The notes under the pieces are model-generated. The model was given only the letters and a program-made list of their open reading frames with translations. It was not told where the DNA came from and did not search any database. Below, one piece after another: positions 42,128 through 50,430 of a stretch of 64,000 bases of DNA; positions within the stretch are counted from its first letter, which is position 1; each line of letters starts with the position of its first letter. The translations under genes and the position numbers were made by a program. This DNA comes from Tildeniella nuda ZEHNDER 1965/U140 (lineage in GTDB: Bacteria; Cyanobacteriota; Cyanobacteriia; Leptolyngbyales; Leptolyngbyaceae): positions 558,001 through 622,000 of the forward strand of contig JAHHIG010000002.1 in the NCBI GenBank assembly GCA_019358895.1, read 5' to 3'.

Positions 42128-43873
42128 ATGGTAGCACTCACCGATCGGGTTCAGCGATTGACCCTTGAGACCGTCGCATTGGCACATCCCGACGGCGTTA
42201 GCGAGACGGATACCACTGCTATTCGCTGCCTTGACTGGGATCGAGAGCGCTTTGATATTGAGTTCGCGCTTAACAACGGTACGACCTACAACTCGTTTCT
42301 GATTCGTGGTGAAAAGGTGGCTCTGGTTGACACCTCCCACGAAAAGTTTCGACGACTCTACCTGGATACGTTAAAGGGGCTGATTGATCCCACTGACATT
42401 GATTATTTAATCATTAGCCATACGGAGCCGGATCACAGCGGTTTAGTAGCAGACATTTTGAAACTGGCTCCGCATGCAACGGTTGTGGGCGCAAAAGTAG
42501 CAATCCAGTTTCTCGAAGATCTGGTGCATCAGCCGTTTGAGCGCAAGCTGGTGAAGAATGGCGATCGCCTCGATCTTGGCAACGGTCATATCCTGGAGTT
42601 TGTGTCTGCACCCAATCTGCACTGGCCCGACACCATCTTTACCTACGATCACCAAACGCAAGTGCTGTTTACCTGCGACGCGTTTGGGATGCACTATTGC
42701 GATGATTCCACCTTTGATGAAGATTTGGAACTCATCGAACACGATTTTCGCTACTACTACGACTGCTTAATGGGTCCCAATGCGCGATCGGTGCTGTCTG
42801 CCCTCAAGCGCATGGGCGATCTGCCGGGTGTAGTGACAATTGCCACCGGGCATGGTCCTCTCTTGCAATCTAACCTGGATGAACTCGTCGGACGCTATCG
42901 TACCTGGAGTCAAGAACAGGCAAAAGCCGTTACAACGGTAGCGCTATTCTACGTTTCGGACTACGGCGAAGCGGAGCGGTTGGCACACGCGATCGTCCAG
43001 GGCATCTTCAAAACAGGTGTTGCCGTTGAACAGATGGATCTCCGCACGGCAGAACCTCACGAAATCCGGGAACTGGTTAGCCTTGCCTCTGGTGTGGTCA
43101 TTGCAATGCCGCCCCAGTCCGGTGACTTCGCGCCCACAGCGAAAGCGTCTCTGGGAACGATTCTAGCTGCAACCCATGCGAAACAGTCATTCGGTCTTTT
43201 TGAAAGCGGGGGCGGCGATGATGATTCCGTTCATCTACTGCGAAACAAGCTGCAAGATGTCGGGCTGACCGAAGCCTTTCCACCCATTTTGGTGAAGGAG
43301 GCACCCACTGAGGCAGTCTACCAACTCTGCGATGAAGCGGGCACTGACCTGGGACAATGGCTGACCCGCGATCGCACGATCAAGCAAATGAAATCTCTGG
43401 ATGGCGATTTAGATAAAGCGCTGGGACGACTGAGCGGCGGGCTTTACATCATCACAGCTCAAAAGGGTACAGCGTCCAGCGCCATGCTTGCTTCCTGGGT
43501 TGCTCAAGCAAGCGTCGAGCCATTGGGCATTACAATCGCGGTTGCCAAAGATCGGGCGATCGAATCCTTTATGCACGTGGGCGATCGCTTTGTGCTCAAC
43601 ATTCTCGAAGAAGGCAACTACCAGCCCTTAATGCGGCATTTTCTGAAACGCTTTGCGCCGGGTGCCGATCGCTTTGTTGGCATCAAAACCTATCCTGCCA
43701 CCAATGGCTCACCGATTCTGGCAGAGGCATTGGCGTATCTGGAGTGCGAAGTAACCAGTCGCCTGGAGTGCAGCGACCATTGGATTGTGTACAGCACGAT
43801 CGACGCAGGACGACTATCCAACCAGGATGGGCTAACGGCAGTGCATCATCGGAAAGTGGGCAACCATTACTAG
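42128..43873 (+). CDS. flv3: Flavodiiron protein Flv3
   Basis: The 581-residue protein has an N-terminal lactamase-like diiron domain with the canonical ligand set H-x-E-x-D-H in ISHTEPDHSGLVADILKLAP (about residue 100), a flavodoxin domain (about 275-410) and a C-terminal flavin-reductase domain (about 430-575: SGGLYIITAQKGTASSAMLA and SNQDGLTAVHHRKVGNHY at the end). This C-type layout is unique to oxygenic phototrophs. With Flv1 it forms the NADPH- or ferredoxin-driven O2-to-water sink that protects photosystem I during light shifts. Canonical ligands, with the Flv1-type partner downstream, support flv3 rather than flv4. Confidence 0.93.
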   Translation: MVALTDRVQRLTLETVALAHPDGVSETDTTAIRCLDWDRERFDIEFALNNGTTYNSFLIRGEKVALVDTSHEKFRRLYLDTLKGLIDPTDIDYLIISHTEPDHSGLVADILKLAPHATVVGAKVAIQFLEDLVHQPFERKLVKNGDRLDLGNGHILEFVSAPNLHWPDTIFTYDHQTQVLFTCDAFGMHYCDDSTFDEDLELIEHDFRYYYDCLMGPNARSVLSALKRMGDLPGVVTIATGHGPLLQSNLDELVGRYRTWSQEQAKAVTTVALFYVSDYGEAERLAHAIVQGIFKTGVAVEQMDLRTAEPHEIRELVSLASGVVIAMPPQSGDFAPTAKASLGTILAATHAKQSFGLFESGGGDDDSVHLLRNKLQDVGLTEAFPPILVKEAPTEAVYQLCDEAGTDLGQWLTRDRTIKQMKSLDGDLDKALGRLSGGLYIITAQKGTASSAMLASWVAQASVEPLGITIAVAKDRAIESFMHVGDRFVLNILEEGNYQPLMRHFLKRFAPGADRFVGIKTYPATNGSPILAEALAYLECEVTSRLECSDHWIVYSTIDAGRLSNQDGLTAVHHRKVGNHY

Positions 43874-43974
43874 AGCTGTTACGTGTAAAAGCTCTAAGAG
43901 AATTAGCAGTAAATCCTCGATACACAGCCTTGCTGATAGATGAACTAACCACAAAAAATGGAGGTGAGTTATGA
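43871..43974 (+). CDS. Short ORF end overlapping flv3 and coupled to the next gene
   Basis: In a different frame from flv3, the codons before a TGA at 43972 read LLELLRVKALRELAVNPRYT and then ALLIDELTTKNGGEL. Codon character is protein-like and the frame continues backward into flv3 to 43744, but no plausible ATG, GTG or TTG lies after the flv3 stop. The TGA overlaps the ATG of the next small gene (ATGA), the usual sign of coupled translation. It is either the 3' end of a gene whose start has been overwritten by flv3 or a gene with an unusual start. I do not recognise it. Confidence 0.35.
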
Positions 43975-44258
43975 CTTATAGCTCAGGCGCAGCCGCAGCA
44001 GGTGCAGCCGCAGCAGCACGTGCAAGAGCACTTAACGCCTCTGGGGCGATTGTGAAGGTAACACCTGAGAATTTTCTAAACGTTCTACAGCGTCAACAAG
44101 AGCCACTTGTAATTTGTGCAACTGGTGGCTTTTTTGGAAATATTTATGAGTATCTTTCAAGTTACAAGGGACTTATTTTCTTTACCGAGTCAGAACAACC
44201 TCTAGACCTTCCCGAAGGAAGTGAGGAAATTTGGGCTGAGAGCATCTGGGTGCCGTAA
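43971..44258 (+). CDS. Small Ala-rich protein of unknown function between flv3 and flv1
   Basis: The 95-residue protein has a strong ribosome-binding site (GGAGGTGAGTT just before the ATG). It reads MTYSSGAAAAGAAAAARARA, LNASGAIVKVTPENFLNVLQ and RQQEPLVICATGGFFGNIYE, ending EEIWAESIWVP. The Ala-rich start forms a helix; the rest is an alpha/beta segment with VKV-PE-F and EPLVICATGGFFG, resembling a small family I have seen in other cyanobacteria without known function. It overlaps the preceding short ORF by 4 bases and lies 142 bases before flv1. Its position inside the flv locus is the only functional hint. Confidence 0.65.
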   Translation: MTYSSGAAAAGAAAAARARALNASGAIVKVTPENFLNVLQRQQEPLVICATGGFFGNIYEYLSSYKGLIFFTESEQPLDLPEGSEEIWAESIWVP

Positions 44259-44400
44259 TTGGAGACTCAGCATGTTACTAGACTGCGCGATCGCCAATGT
44301 TTGAGCTAAATATCCCCACTAGAGTTTTTGAGTGATGCGTTAATGTTGCATCGTGGTCTAGCACATTATCAGCTCGTTTCCTTCATCCCCAACTTCTACC

Positions 44401-46272
44401 ATGTCTTCGTCTAATCCGTTCTTCAAAGCCTTTTCTAACTTCTTTAAACCGTTTAATCCGTCCCCTGATGCCTTGCGGGAAACGGATGTGCATGAGGCGA
44501 TCGCAGACGTAGAGACTGAAGCAGATGCCACGATTGACGCTGTGCCACCTGTTGTGTCTCGACCCCGCGATGTACAGGTAGCGGAAATTGGCGAGGGAAC
44601 GATGGTGCTGCGATCGCGCACCTGGGATCGACTCAAATTTGAGGTGGAGTATGGGCGGCAAAAGGGCACGACAGCCAATGCCTATTTGATTCAGGCAGAT
44701 AAAACGGCGCTGCTTGATCCGCCAGGCGAATCGTTTACGGAGATTTTTCTCGCTGCGTTGCAGCAACGCACGGATCTATCCCAACTCGACTATGTGATTG
44801 TGGGACATGTGAACCCCAACCGCATCGTCACGCTCAGGAAACTGCTCGCTTTGGCACCACAGGCAACGGTAATTTGCTCGAAACCAGCGGCGATCTCATT
44901 GCGTGCGGTTTGGGTAGAAGGCGACGCAGAGATCAAACCCATTCGCGGAGACGAGGTGCTTGATCTCGGTCAGGGACACGAACTTCGCTTTGTGTTTGTG
45001 CCCACACCCCGCTGGCATGATGCCCTTTGTACCTACGACCCTGCCACACGCATTCTGTTTACCGACAAATTTTTCGGTGCTCACATCTGCGATGAACCCG
45101 TACTGGATGAGAACTGGAAGCAGTTGGATGAGGATCGGCACTACTATTTTGATTGTTTACACGCCGCTCAAACTCGCCAGGTTGAGGCGGCATTAGATAA
45201 GTTTGCAACTTTTGCCAAGGTAAAACTCTATGCCCCCGGTCATGGACCAATGGTGCGCTACAGCCTTAGCCGTTTGACCTATGATTACCGCGAGTGGAGC
45301 CAACAGCAGCAAACAAAGGATCTGACGGTGGCGTTGCTCTATGCCTCTGCTTATGGCAATACGGCAGCGATCGGGCAGGCGATCGCCAAAGGCATTGCCC
45401 AAACAGGCGTAAATGTTGAGAGTGTGAACTGTGAGTTTGCCGACACTGCCGCGCTAACCAGCCTGATTGAGCAATGCGACGGGTTTATCATTGGCTCACC
45501 AACGCTGGGCGGTCATGCACCAACGCAAATTCAGACCGCTCTGGGTATTATTCTGTCTACGGCTCCAAGGACGCTTCTGGCTGGTGTGTTTGGCTCCTAC
45601 GGCTGGAGTGGCGAAGCGGTTGATCAAATTGAAGAAAAGCTCAAAGACTCTGGTTATCGTCTGGGCTTTGACACACTGCGAATTAAGTTCAAGCCGACAG
45701 ACGAGACGTTGCAACAGTGCGAAGCCGCAGGGACTGAGTTTGCTCAGAGCCTCCGCAAAGAAAAACGAATTCGGGCACCCTACCAAAATACGGCGGAGGT
45801 GCAAACCGATCGCACGGGACAGGCGGTTGGACGGGTGACAGGTTCGCTCTGCGTCCTCACCGCTAAACAAGACGATGCCCGACTAGGTTTCCTCACTTCC
45901 TGGGTTTCGCAGGCAAGCTTCAACCCGCCAGGGTTAACAATTGCGATCGCCAAAGCTCAGACTGCCGATCTGCTCTCGCGCACAGGCGAACCGTTTGTGC
46001 TCAATATTCTCAAGCAGGGCAAAAATCTCCGGCGACACTTTCTTAAACCACCCAGCCTGGGCGATGACCCGTTTGCGACGATCGCCACTGAGACGGCAAC
46101 CAATGGCTGCCCCATACTCACCGAAGCGCTCGCTTATCTAGAATGCACTGTGCAGAACCGCATGGAATGCGGCGACCATTGGCTGCTCTATGCCGTGGTC
46201 GAGCAAGGCAAGGTATTGGACTCAGCGGGCGTAACTGCCGTTAACCACCGCAAATCAGCCCTTCAGCTTTAA
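44401..46272 (+). CDS. flv1: Flavodiiron protein Flv1
   Basis: The 623-residue protein has an N-terminal extension of about 60 residues before the diiron-type domain, as in Flv1. The metal-ligand stretch reads VIVGHVNPNRIVTLRKLLAL, so H-x-E-x-D-H is replaced by H-V-N-P-N-R and a classical diiron site cannot form, as known for the Flv1/Flv2 branch. The flavodoxin domain has LLYASAYGNTAAIGQAIAKG, and the C-terminal flavin-reductase domain has GRVTGSLCVLTAKQDDARLG, ending VTAVNHRKSALQL. It pairs with Flv3. It lies 527 bases after flv3 in the same direction, with two small ORFs between. Confidence 0.9.
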   Translation: MSSSNPFFKAFSNFFKPFNPSPDALRETDVHEAIADVETEADATIDAVPPVVSRPRDVQVAEIGEGTMVLRSRTWDRLKFEVEYGRQKGTTANAYLIQADKTALLDPPGESFTEIFLAALQQRTDLSQLDYVIVGHVNPNRIVTLRKLLALAPQATVICSKPAAISLRAVWVEGDAEIKPIRGDEVLDLGQGHELRFVFVPTPRWHDALCTYDPATRILFTDKFFGAHICDEPVLDENWKQLDEDRHYYFDCLHAAQTRQVEAALDKFATFAKVKLYAPGHGPMVRYSLSRLTYDYREWSQQQQTKDLTVALLYASAYGNTAAIGQAIAKGIAQTGVNVESVNCEFADTAALTSLIEQCDGFIIGSPTLGGHAPTQIQTALGIILSTAPRTLLAGVFGSYGWSGEAVDQIEEKLKDSGYRLGFDTLRIKFKPTDETLQQCEAAGTEFAQSLRKEKRIRAPYQNTAEVQTDRTGQAVGRVTGSLCVLTAKQDDARLGFLTSWVSQASFNPPGLTIAIAKAQTADLLSRTGEPFVLNILKQGKNLRRHFLKPPSLGDDPFATIATETATNGCPILTEALAYLECTVQNRMECGDHWLLYAVVEQGKVLDSAGVTAVNHRKSALQL

Positions 46273-46392
46273 CGAGGAAAGGATCGCGTCAAGCGCCGAC
46301 ACGAAACATTCACCCAGTCGGGTGATGAGCGCAGGATGTTCTCTAAACATGCTTTGCCTTACTGTAAGGGAAGTGAGATCCGACGCATTGTG

Positions 46393-46569
46393 ATGAAGTG
46401 GAAAATTGGACAGACGGTTGTGTGCGATCGTCACGGCACCAAGTTAGCCGACTGCTATATTCGTACGATCGACAGCAACGAGAACGCAATTATCTTTTGC
46501 CCGTCAACGAATACCGTTATTTGCGGACAGCGCCAAGCTTTAGAACAATTAGGCTGGCGCATAAAATAG
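46393..46569 (+). CDS. Small hypothetical protein, 58 residues
   Basis: From the ATG at 46393 the protein reads MKWKIGQTVVCDRHGTKLAD, then CYIRTIDSNENAIIFCPSTN and ends RQALEQLGWRIK. It contains four Cys (positions about 11, 21, 36 and 43), so a small metal-binding or disulfide fold is possible. I see no family match. A start further upstream (46336) would add 19 weakly supported residues. It follows flv1 by 120 bases on the same strand and is closed by a hairpin at 46575-46604. Confidence 0.5.
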   Translation: MKWKIGQTVVCDRHGTKLADCYIRTIDSNENAIIFCPSTNTVICGQRQALEQLGWRIK

Positions 46570-46574
46570 CCAGA

Positions 46575-46604
46575 AGTAGAGACATTACAGCTAACGTCTC
46601 TACT
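46575..46604 (+). terminator. Hairpin after the 58-residue gene
   Basis: AGTAGAGAC and GTCTCTACT form a 9-base perfect stem with a 12-base loop just after the stop codon. No T tract follows, because a miniature element begins at 46608 within four bases. The insertion may have separated the stem from its U-rich tail. Confidence 0.45.
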
Positions 46605-46607
46605 CCG

Positions 46608-46754
46608 GGCGTTGCTGGATCTGGGTATGAAGCGCTTGGGTTGCCCTCACCCTAGCCCTCTCCCAAAGGGAGAGGGGACAAGCGTCTCTGCTCCCTTCTC
46701 CTTGGGGAGAAGGGTTGGGGATGAGGGCAATTCATACATGTATTCTGCAACGCC
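46608..46754. mobile_element. Miniature element with GGCGTTGC ends (family A), copy 2
   Basis: This is an inverted, near-identical copy of 24054-24200, including the outer parts (GGCGTTGCTGGATCTGGGTA on the left and, complemented, GGCGTTGCAGAATACATGTA on the right). CTACTCCG lies on both sides (46600-46607 and 46755-46762), an 8-base perfect target duplication. The element is about 147 bases and non-coding. Confidence 0.88.
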
Positions 46755-46777
46755 CTACTCCGAGTTGGCGATCGCGC

Positions 46778-47665
46778 TTAAATTTCCGCTACAGCACGCT
46801 CAATTAGACGACGAGCTAGCGTTTGGGTGCCTGTATGAGTATAGTAATTCACTGAGATGTCGAGAAACGCGCCCACGTAGTCGAGCTTATCTTTGGATAC
46901 TTCAACAAACTTGGTGAGGTTGTCCAGCACATTATCTTGAGTCAGTCCACGGGACGAAACAAAGTCGCTCATCCAGCCCTTCACTGAATCAAAGCTCTGG
47001 TTGATGAACCCTAGCTTGCCAGCCGAGTCTCCACCTGGAATGAGGTCACTCACGCCTTTGAACGTCTGGTTGCTCTCCAGTTCTTTAGGCGATAGCCCTT
47101 GAATGGTGGATAGCCCTTTCAAAATAAAGTCAGGACCCAGCGGAATCAACCCATCGAAGCAAACTAAAGCTGCCATCCGCATTAAGGATTCGCCACCATA
47201 ATCGCCCAGCGCTGCCAGGAAGTCGCCAATGCTGTCGCCTGGAATGCCATTGATCTGGCAGAAGGCGACCAACTCGACGACCAGCTTTACGGTTAAGTCA
47301 ATGCTCTGCGCTTTCTCCGGCTTCGGAGTGAGATTGCCTAAAAAGCCGAGAAAGGAGATGTCCTGCCCCACTTTATTTGCCATGGCGGCGGCTCCCAGTG
47401 CGCCAGAGGCACTGTCTACCGTCTGGTAAAGCCAGAGAGCACGCTGATAGCCCTGAGTCTTGTCGTTGAACAGATAGACGGCGCGTTCACCGATTTGCTG
47501 CACCAACGCTTCATCCGTTTCACCAGTGACTTCACGAATGGTGTTGGTGAAGCCAGTCAGATTCTGCCACTGCCCTGGCACTGCGAAATCAAGCGATCGC
47601 AACGCCATGACGGTAACGCCACCAGTGGGTAGCCCATCAACCAATTCAAAAATGGATTTGCTCAT
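46778..47665 (-). CDS. Hypothetical protein, 295 residues
   Basis: The protein begins MSKSIFELVDGLPTGGVTVM, then ALRSLDFAVPGQWQNLTGFT, AVYLFNDKTQGYQRALWLYQ and SLMRMAALVCFDGLIPLGPD, and ends LARRLIERAVAEI. It is mostly helical with many small residues and no signal peptide or membrane helix of convincing length. I do not recognise a family; the even amphipathic composition is compatible with a helical repeat bundle. It forms a tandem with the lipoprotein gene upstream (54 bases), both on the minus strand. Confidence 0.6.
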   Translation of the reverse strand: MSKSIFELVDGLPTGGVTVMALRSLDFAVPGQWQNLTGFTNTIREVTGETDEALVQQIGERAVYLFNDKTQGYQRALWLYQTVDSASGALGAAAMANKVGQDISFLGFLGNLTPKPEKAQSIDLTVKLVVELVAFCQINGIPGDSIGDFLAALGDYGGESLMRMAALVCFDGLIPLGPDFILKGLSTIQGLSPKELESNQTFKGVSDLIPGGDSAGKLGFINQSFDSVKGWMSDFVSSRGLTQDNVLDNLTKFVEVSKDKLDYVGAFLDISVNYYTHTGTQTLARRLIERAVAEI

Positions 47666-47719
47666 AAGTTAAAAGTAGATTGCTTACAAAACAGTGCTTT
47701 GTGGGATGTTGATTACCGC

Positions 47720-48247
47720 TTATTTCTTCAGTCTTGCTAATCCAGCCAGATCAAACCGTTGCAGCCATGCCTGACGATCGGCTTTAGTAAAGGTTGGGTT
47801 ACGCGATAACACTTTCACCTGATAGCGATCGGCAACCAGAACGGCGGTTTGCGTCGTACCCACATCGACGGCTGGGTAACTCGCAATTTTGGTCGTGCTC
47901 TTCTCAAACTTCTTTGTCGCGCTTATACCAGCCGTGACATCAGCCGTCGCATCCGAAATCGCCAGCATCGCCAGATCTTTGCCGCCCTTCTTCAGCTTCG
48001 CTTCGGCAAAGCCTTTTTTCTCTTGTGTGAAAACTCGCTCATACCCATCACCGGGCTTGGGAAAGAATTTATTAAAGCTGCTGCCCTGGGTTGCATTTTT
48101 AGCAACGGCAGGTTGAGCACCTTTCTGAGTACTTTCTTGCTGCGCTTGAGCGTATGGCGACGGCTCTTTAGCGCTACAGCCTGTGACCAAGAGCAATACG
48201 GACAACACGAGCGGCGCGATCGCCCTGCGCCAGTTGAAAACAGTCAT
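47720..48247 (-). CDS. Lipoprotein of unknown function
   Basis: The 175-residue protein begins MTVFNWRRAIAPLVLSVLLL, then VTGCSAKEPS. This is a lipoprotein signal peptide with lipobox V-T-G-C. After a Gln/Ala-rich linker (about 28-60) the domain reads FNKFFPKPGDGYERVFTQEK, KKGFAEAKLKKGGKDLAMLA, then YPAVDVGTTQTAVLVADRYQ. The beta-strand-rich part with GYERVFTQEKKGFAEA could be a small substrate-binding fold, but no name fits. It would sit in the outer or plasma membrane facing the periplasm. Confidence 0.7.
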   Translation of the reverse strand: MTVFNWRRAIAPLVLSVLLLVTGCSAKEPSPYAQAQQESTQKGAQPAVAKNATQGSSFNKFFPKPGDGYERVFTQEKKGFAEAKLKKGGKDLAMLAISDATADVTAGISATKKFEKSTTKIASYPAVDVGTTQTAVLVADRYQVKVLSRNPTFTKADRQAWLQRFDLAGLARLKK

Positions 48248-48309
48248 GCCTCTCTCCTTGATTGTGCGATGTGTGATGAATGAAACTGGACTTCACCAAG
48301 TCTAAAACT

Positions 48310-48455
48310 ACGCGATGTGCGACTTTCCTAAAATACCTGCCAAAACTGCCCTCACCCTAGCCCTCTCCCGATGGGAGAGGGAACCGGAACGGTCTGGAAG
48401 CCCTTCTCCCTGGGGAGAAGGGTGGGGATGAGGGCGAATTAGTTGCACATCGCGT
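48310..48455. mobile_element. Miniature element, family A core with ACGCGATGTGC-type ends, copy 2
   Basis: The left end ACGCGATGTGCGACTTTCCT and complement of the right end ACGCGATGTGCAACTAATTC give about 15-base inverted repeats. The interior is the shared palindromic core in opposite orientation to 41819. No gene is present. It fills the gap between the lipoprotein gene and ccaA. Confidence 0.78.
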
Positions 48456-48612
48456 TAAAACTCGTTTGTCCATCTCCAAAAGCAGGCAGCGAAAATGTCC
48501 TGCCATGCCTCAAGATTAGCGTGTTCTTTTCAATCGCTTCACGAACGCAGATTTTCTTCAAACTCGTTGAAAATGGCGTTGCGACAGCAGCTTGCTACAG
48601 GCGCGATCGCGC

Positions 48613-49446
48613 TCATCTCCCCTTCGACCCCCGGTAGATGCGCTCTGCCTGTTCAGGGGACAGCCGAAATTCTGCTGCTAACTCTTGAGCACCCTGAGGC
48701 TGAGGCTGCTGAGCCTGTCCATTCGTGCTGGCTACAGCGCCTTTAAAGCGCTGGGGTAATTCACAGGCAACGGGTGACGGAAAGCTACCCGTAGATTTTC
48801 CAGATGTTTCCTGATCGTCCCCAAAAATTTGAGGGAGCGGTACATAGTGATGGTCGGTTGCGTCATAGGCAAAGACTTCACCTGTTTCAATGTGGTAGAC
48901 CCAACCGTAGATTTTAAGCCGCCCTTGATAGAGTCTGGAGTGAATGACCGGATAGGTCTGAAGGTTTTCGATCTGCGTCAAAACGTTTTCGGCGATCGTA
49001 ATCTCTAGCAGTTCCTCACCTTCATACTCATCGTAGTTTTCCCTTACCAAGCGACGAGTCGCCTCAGCATGTCTCAGCCAGTCGTAGACAAGCGGCATTT
49101 CTTCTTCCAACTTACCCAGTTGTAGCAGCCCTTTCATGGCACCACAGTGAGAATGCCCACACACCACAATTTGTTCAATGCCCAGCGCATGAATAGCATA
49201 CTCAACAGTGGCACCTTCACCGCCATTGGTGGCACCAAACGGTGGAATGATGTTGCCAGCGTTACGAATGACAAACAGCTCACCGGGCTTAGCCTGGGTA
49301 ATGAGAGTTGGGTCAATACGGGAGTCTGAGCACGTAATGAACAAAACTCTTGGCTTCTGCTTGTGTGAAAGCTGCTCAAATAACTCTCGGTGGGTCGAGA
49401 AGTACGTTGCACGGAACTCTCGTAACCCTCTCACTAACTTTTTCAT
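48613..49446 (-). CDS. ccaA: Carboxysomal beta-carbonic anhydrase CcaA (IcfA)
   Basis: Starting at the ATG at 49446 the protein is 277 residues (a GTG/ATG at 49515 would add 23): MKKLVRGLREFRATYFSTHR, then PRVLFITCSDSRIDPTLITQ (Cys, Asp-Arg pair), FVIRNAGNIIPPFGATNGGE and VVCGHSHCGAMKGLLQLG (His and Cys ligands of zinc). It converts bicarbonate to CO2 inside beta-carboxysomes. The C-terminal about 80 residues beyond the catalytic domain end LSPEQAERIYRGSKGR, the type of tail that lets CcaA bind CcmM. The EF-rich start and the tail distinguish it from the periplasmic enzyme at 38536. Confidence 0.88.
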   Translation of the reverse strand: MKKLVRGLREFRATYFSTHRELFEQLSHKQKPRVLFITCSDSRIDPTLITQAKPGELFVIRNAGNIIPPFGATNGGEGATVEYAIHALGIEQIVVCGHSHCGAMKGLLQLGKLEEEMPLVYDWLRHAEATRRLVRENYDEYEGEELLEITIAENVLTQIENLQTYPVIHSRLYQGRLKIYGWVYHIETGEVFAYDATDHHYVPLPQIFGDDQETSGKSTGSFPSPVACELPQRFKGAVASTNGQAQQPQPQGAQELAAEFRLSPEQAERIYRGSKGR

Positions 49447-49887
49447 CGAACTAAGCCCTTGCTCACTTGTTGAGGTGCTGTTTGCGATCGGATTTTTGAC
49501 TTCATCCTCTATCAAGGTGCAACCTCATGCAGTGAAATGGTGACAGAGTTTTGACATCATTATGAGCATCATGAAACTATCGCCAAGACTAAGAGGGGCT
49601 ACACGCTTCTACAGGTCATTGGTAAAGAGCGATCGCCGCTGGTACAGCTCCATTGCCATTGCTTAAGCCAAAACCTTTAAATAGGCGTTTGGGTTAGTGC
49701 GACCCTTGCCATCATTGCATGGACTGATCGCATCACGATTGATAGCTGTCCCTTAGTCTAAACCTTTGTCGCCATTATTGCTGTCGATATAGTGAAACCT
49801 TGATAGGGTTATGAGATAAAACAAGAAACTCAAAGCGGTAAGCGACTCATTCAGCTTATCAGGAGCACAAAGCAGGAGCGATCGATC
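49447..49887. other. Gap between ccaA and the peptidoglycan-binding gene
   Basis: These 441 bases hold the divergent promoters and, if ccaA starts at 49515, its first 23 codons. I see only HIP1-related GATCG sites and no repeat array, RNA or ORF of quality. Confidence 0.4.
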
Positions 49888-50418
49888 GTGGAATCTCATT
49901 CACGGGCTGAAAACACAACTACCGCTGCCGCCATCATTGGACCGACGCTACACCCGTGGACGATCAGTTCAACTGTCGCTGAGTTGCAGGAATTGTTAAT
50001 TGCACATGGCTTTTCTAAGCTGCGAGTGGATGGCAATTTTGGCTACTTAACTGAGGCAGCCGTCAAAGCATTCCAACGGCAGCATGGTTTACGGATTGAT
50101 GGCTGTGTTGGACCTAAAACGTGGAGAGTATTGAAAACAGCCATTCGACCTGGAAGCCGTCTGCTCAGGCGGGGACATACAGGGGCGGATGTGGCGGAAT
50201 TGCAGGGACTGCTACGGGTGAATGGGTACGACATCGATCGCAACGGCATTTTTTGCCCTCAAACGCAGGCGTGTATTGTTGATTTCCAGCAACAGCACAA
50301 ACTTAAAGCGGAGGGTGTGATTGATGCGGTCACTTGGGCATTGCTCCGTGGCAAACCACTCACAGGCACTCGTCAAAAACAGCGACAGTGGTTTTGGGAC
50401 AATCGCAAATGGTGGTAG
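49888..50418 (+). CDS. Protein with two peptidoglycan-binding domains
   Basis: The 176-residue protein starts with a GTG (MESHSRAENTTTAAAIIGPT) after an AGGAGC-like site. Two PG_binding_1 modules are clear: VAELQELLIAHGFSKLRVDG with NFGYLTEAAVKAFQRQHGLR (about 30-80), and VAELQGLLRVNGYDIDRNGI with FCPQTQACIVDFQQQHKLKA (about 105-155). Each has the A/V-x-F-Q-x-x-H end typical of the fold. No signal peptide is evident, so export would need another route. The ending QRQWFWDNRKWW is aromatic and basic. The transglutaminase-like gene follows by 12 bases, suggesting a joint cell-wall function. Confidence 0.82.
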   Translation: MESHSRAENTTTAAAIIGPTLHPWTISSTVAELQELLIAHGFSKLRVDGNFGYLTEAAVKAFQRQHGLRIDGCVGPKTWRVLKTAIRPGSRLLRRGHTGADVAELQGLLRVNGYDIDRNGIFCPQTQACIVDFQQQHKLKAEGVIDAVTWALLRGKPLTGTRQKQRQWFWDNRKWW

Positions 50419-50430
50419 AGAGAGGGATTG

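Noticed and set aside
42128-46272. Assignment as the flv4-flv2 photoprotection operon
   Set aside because: The order and wording match Flv3 and Flv1 better, and the gene between flv4 and flv2 in that operon is a larger membrane protein, not the 95-residue ORF seen here.
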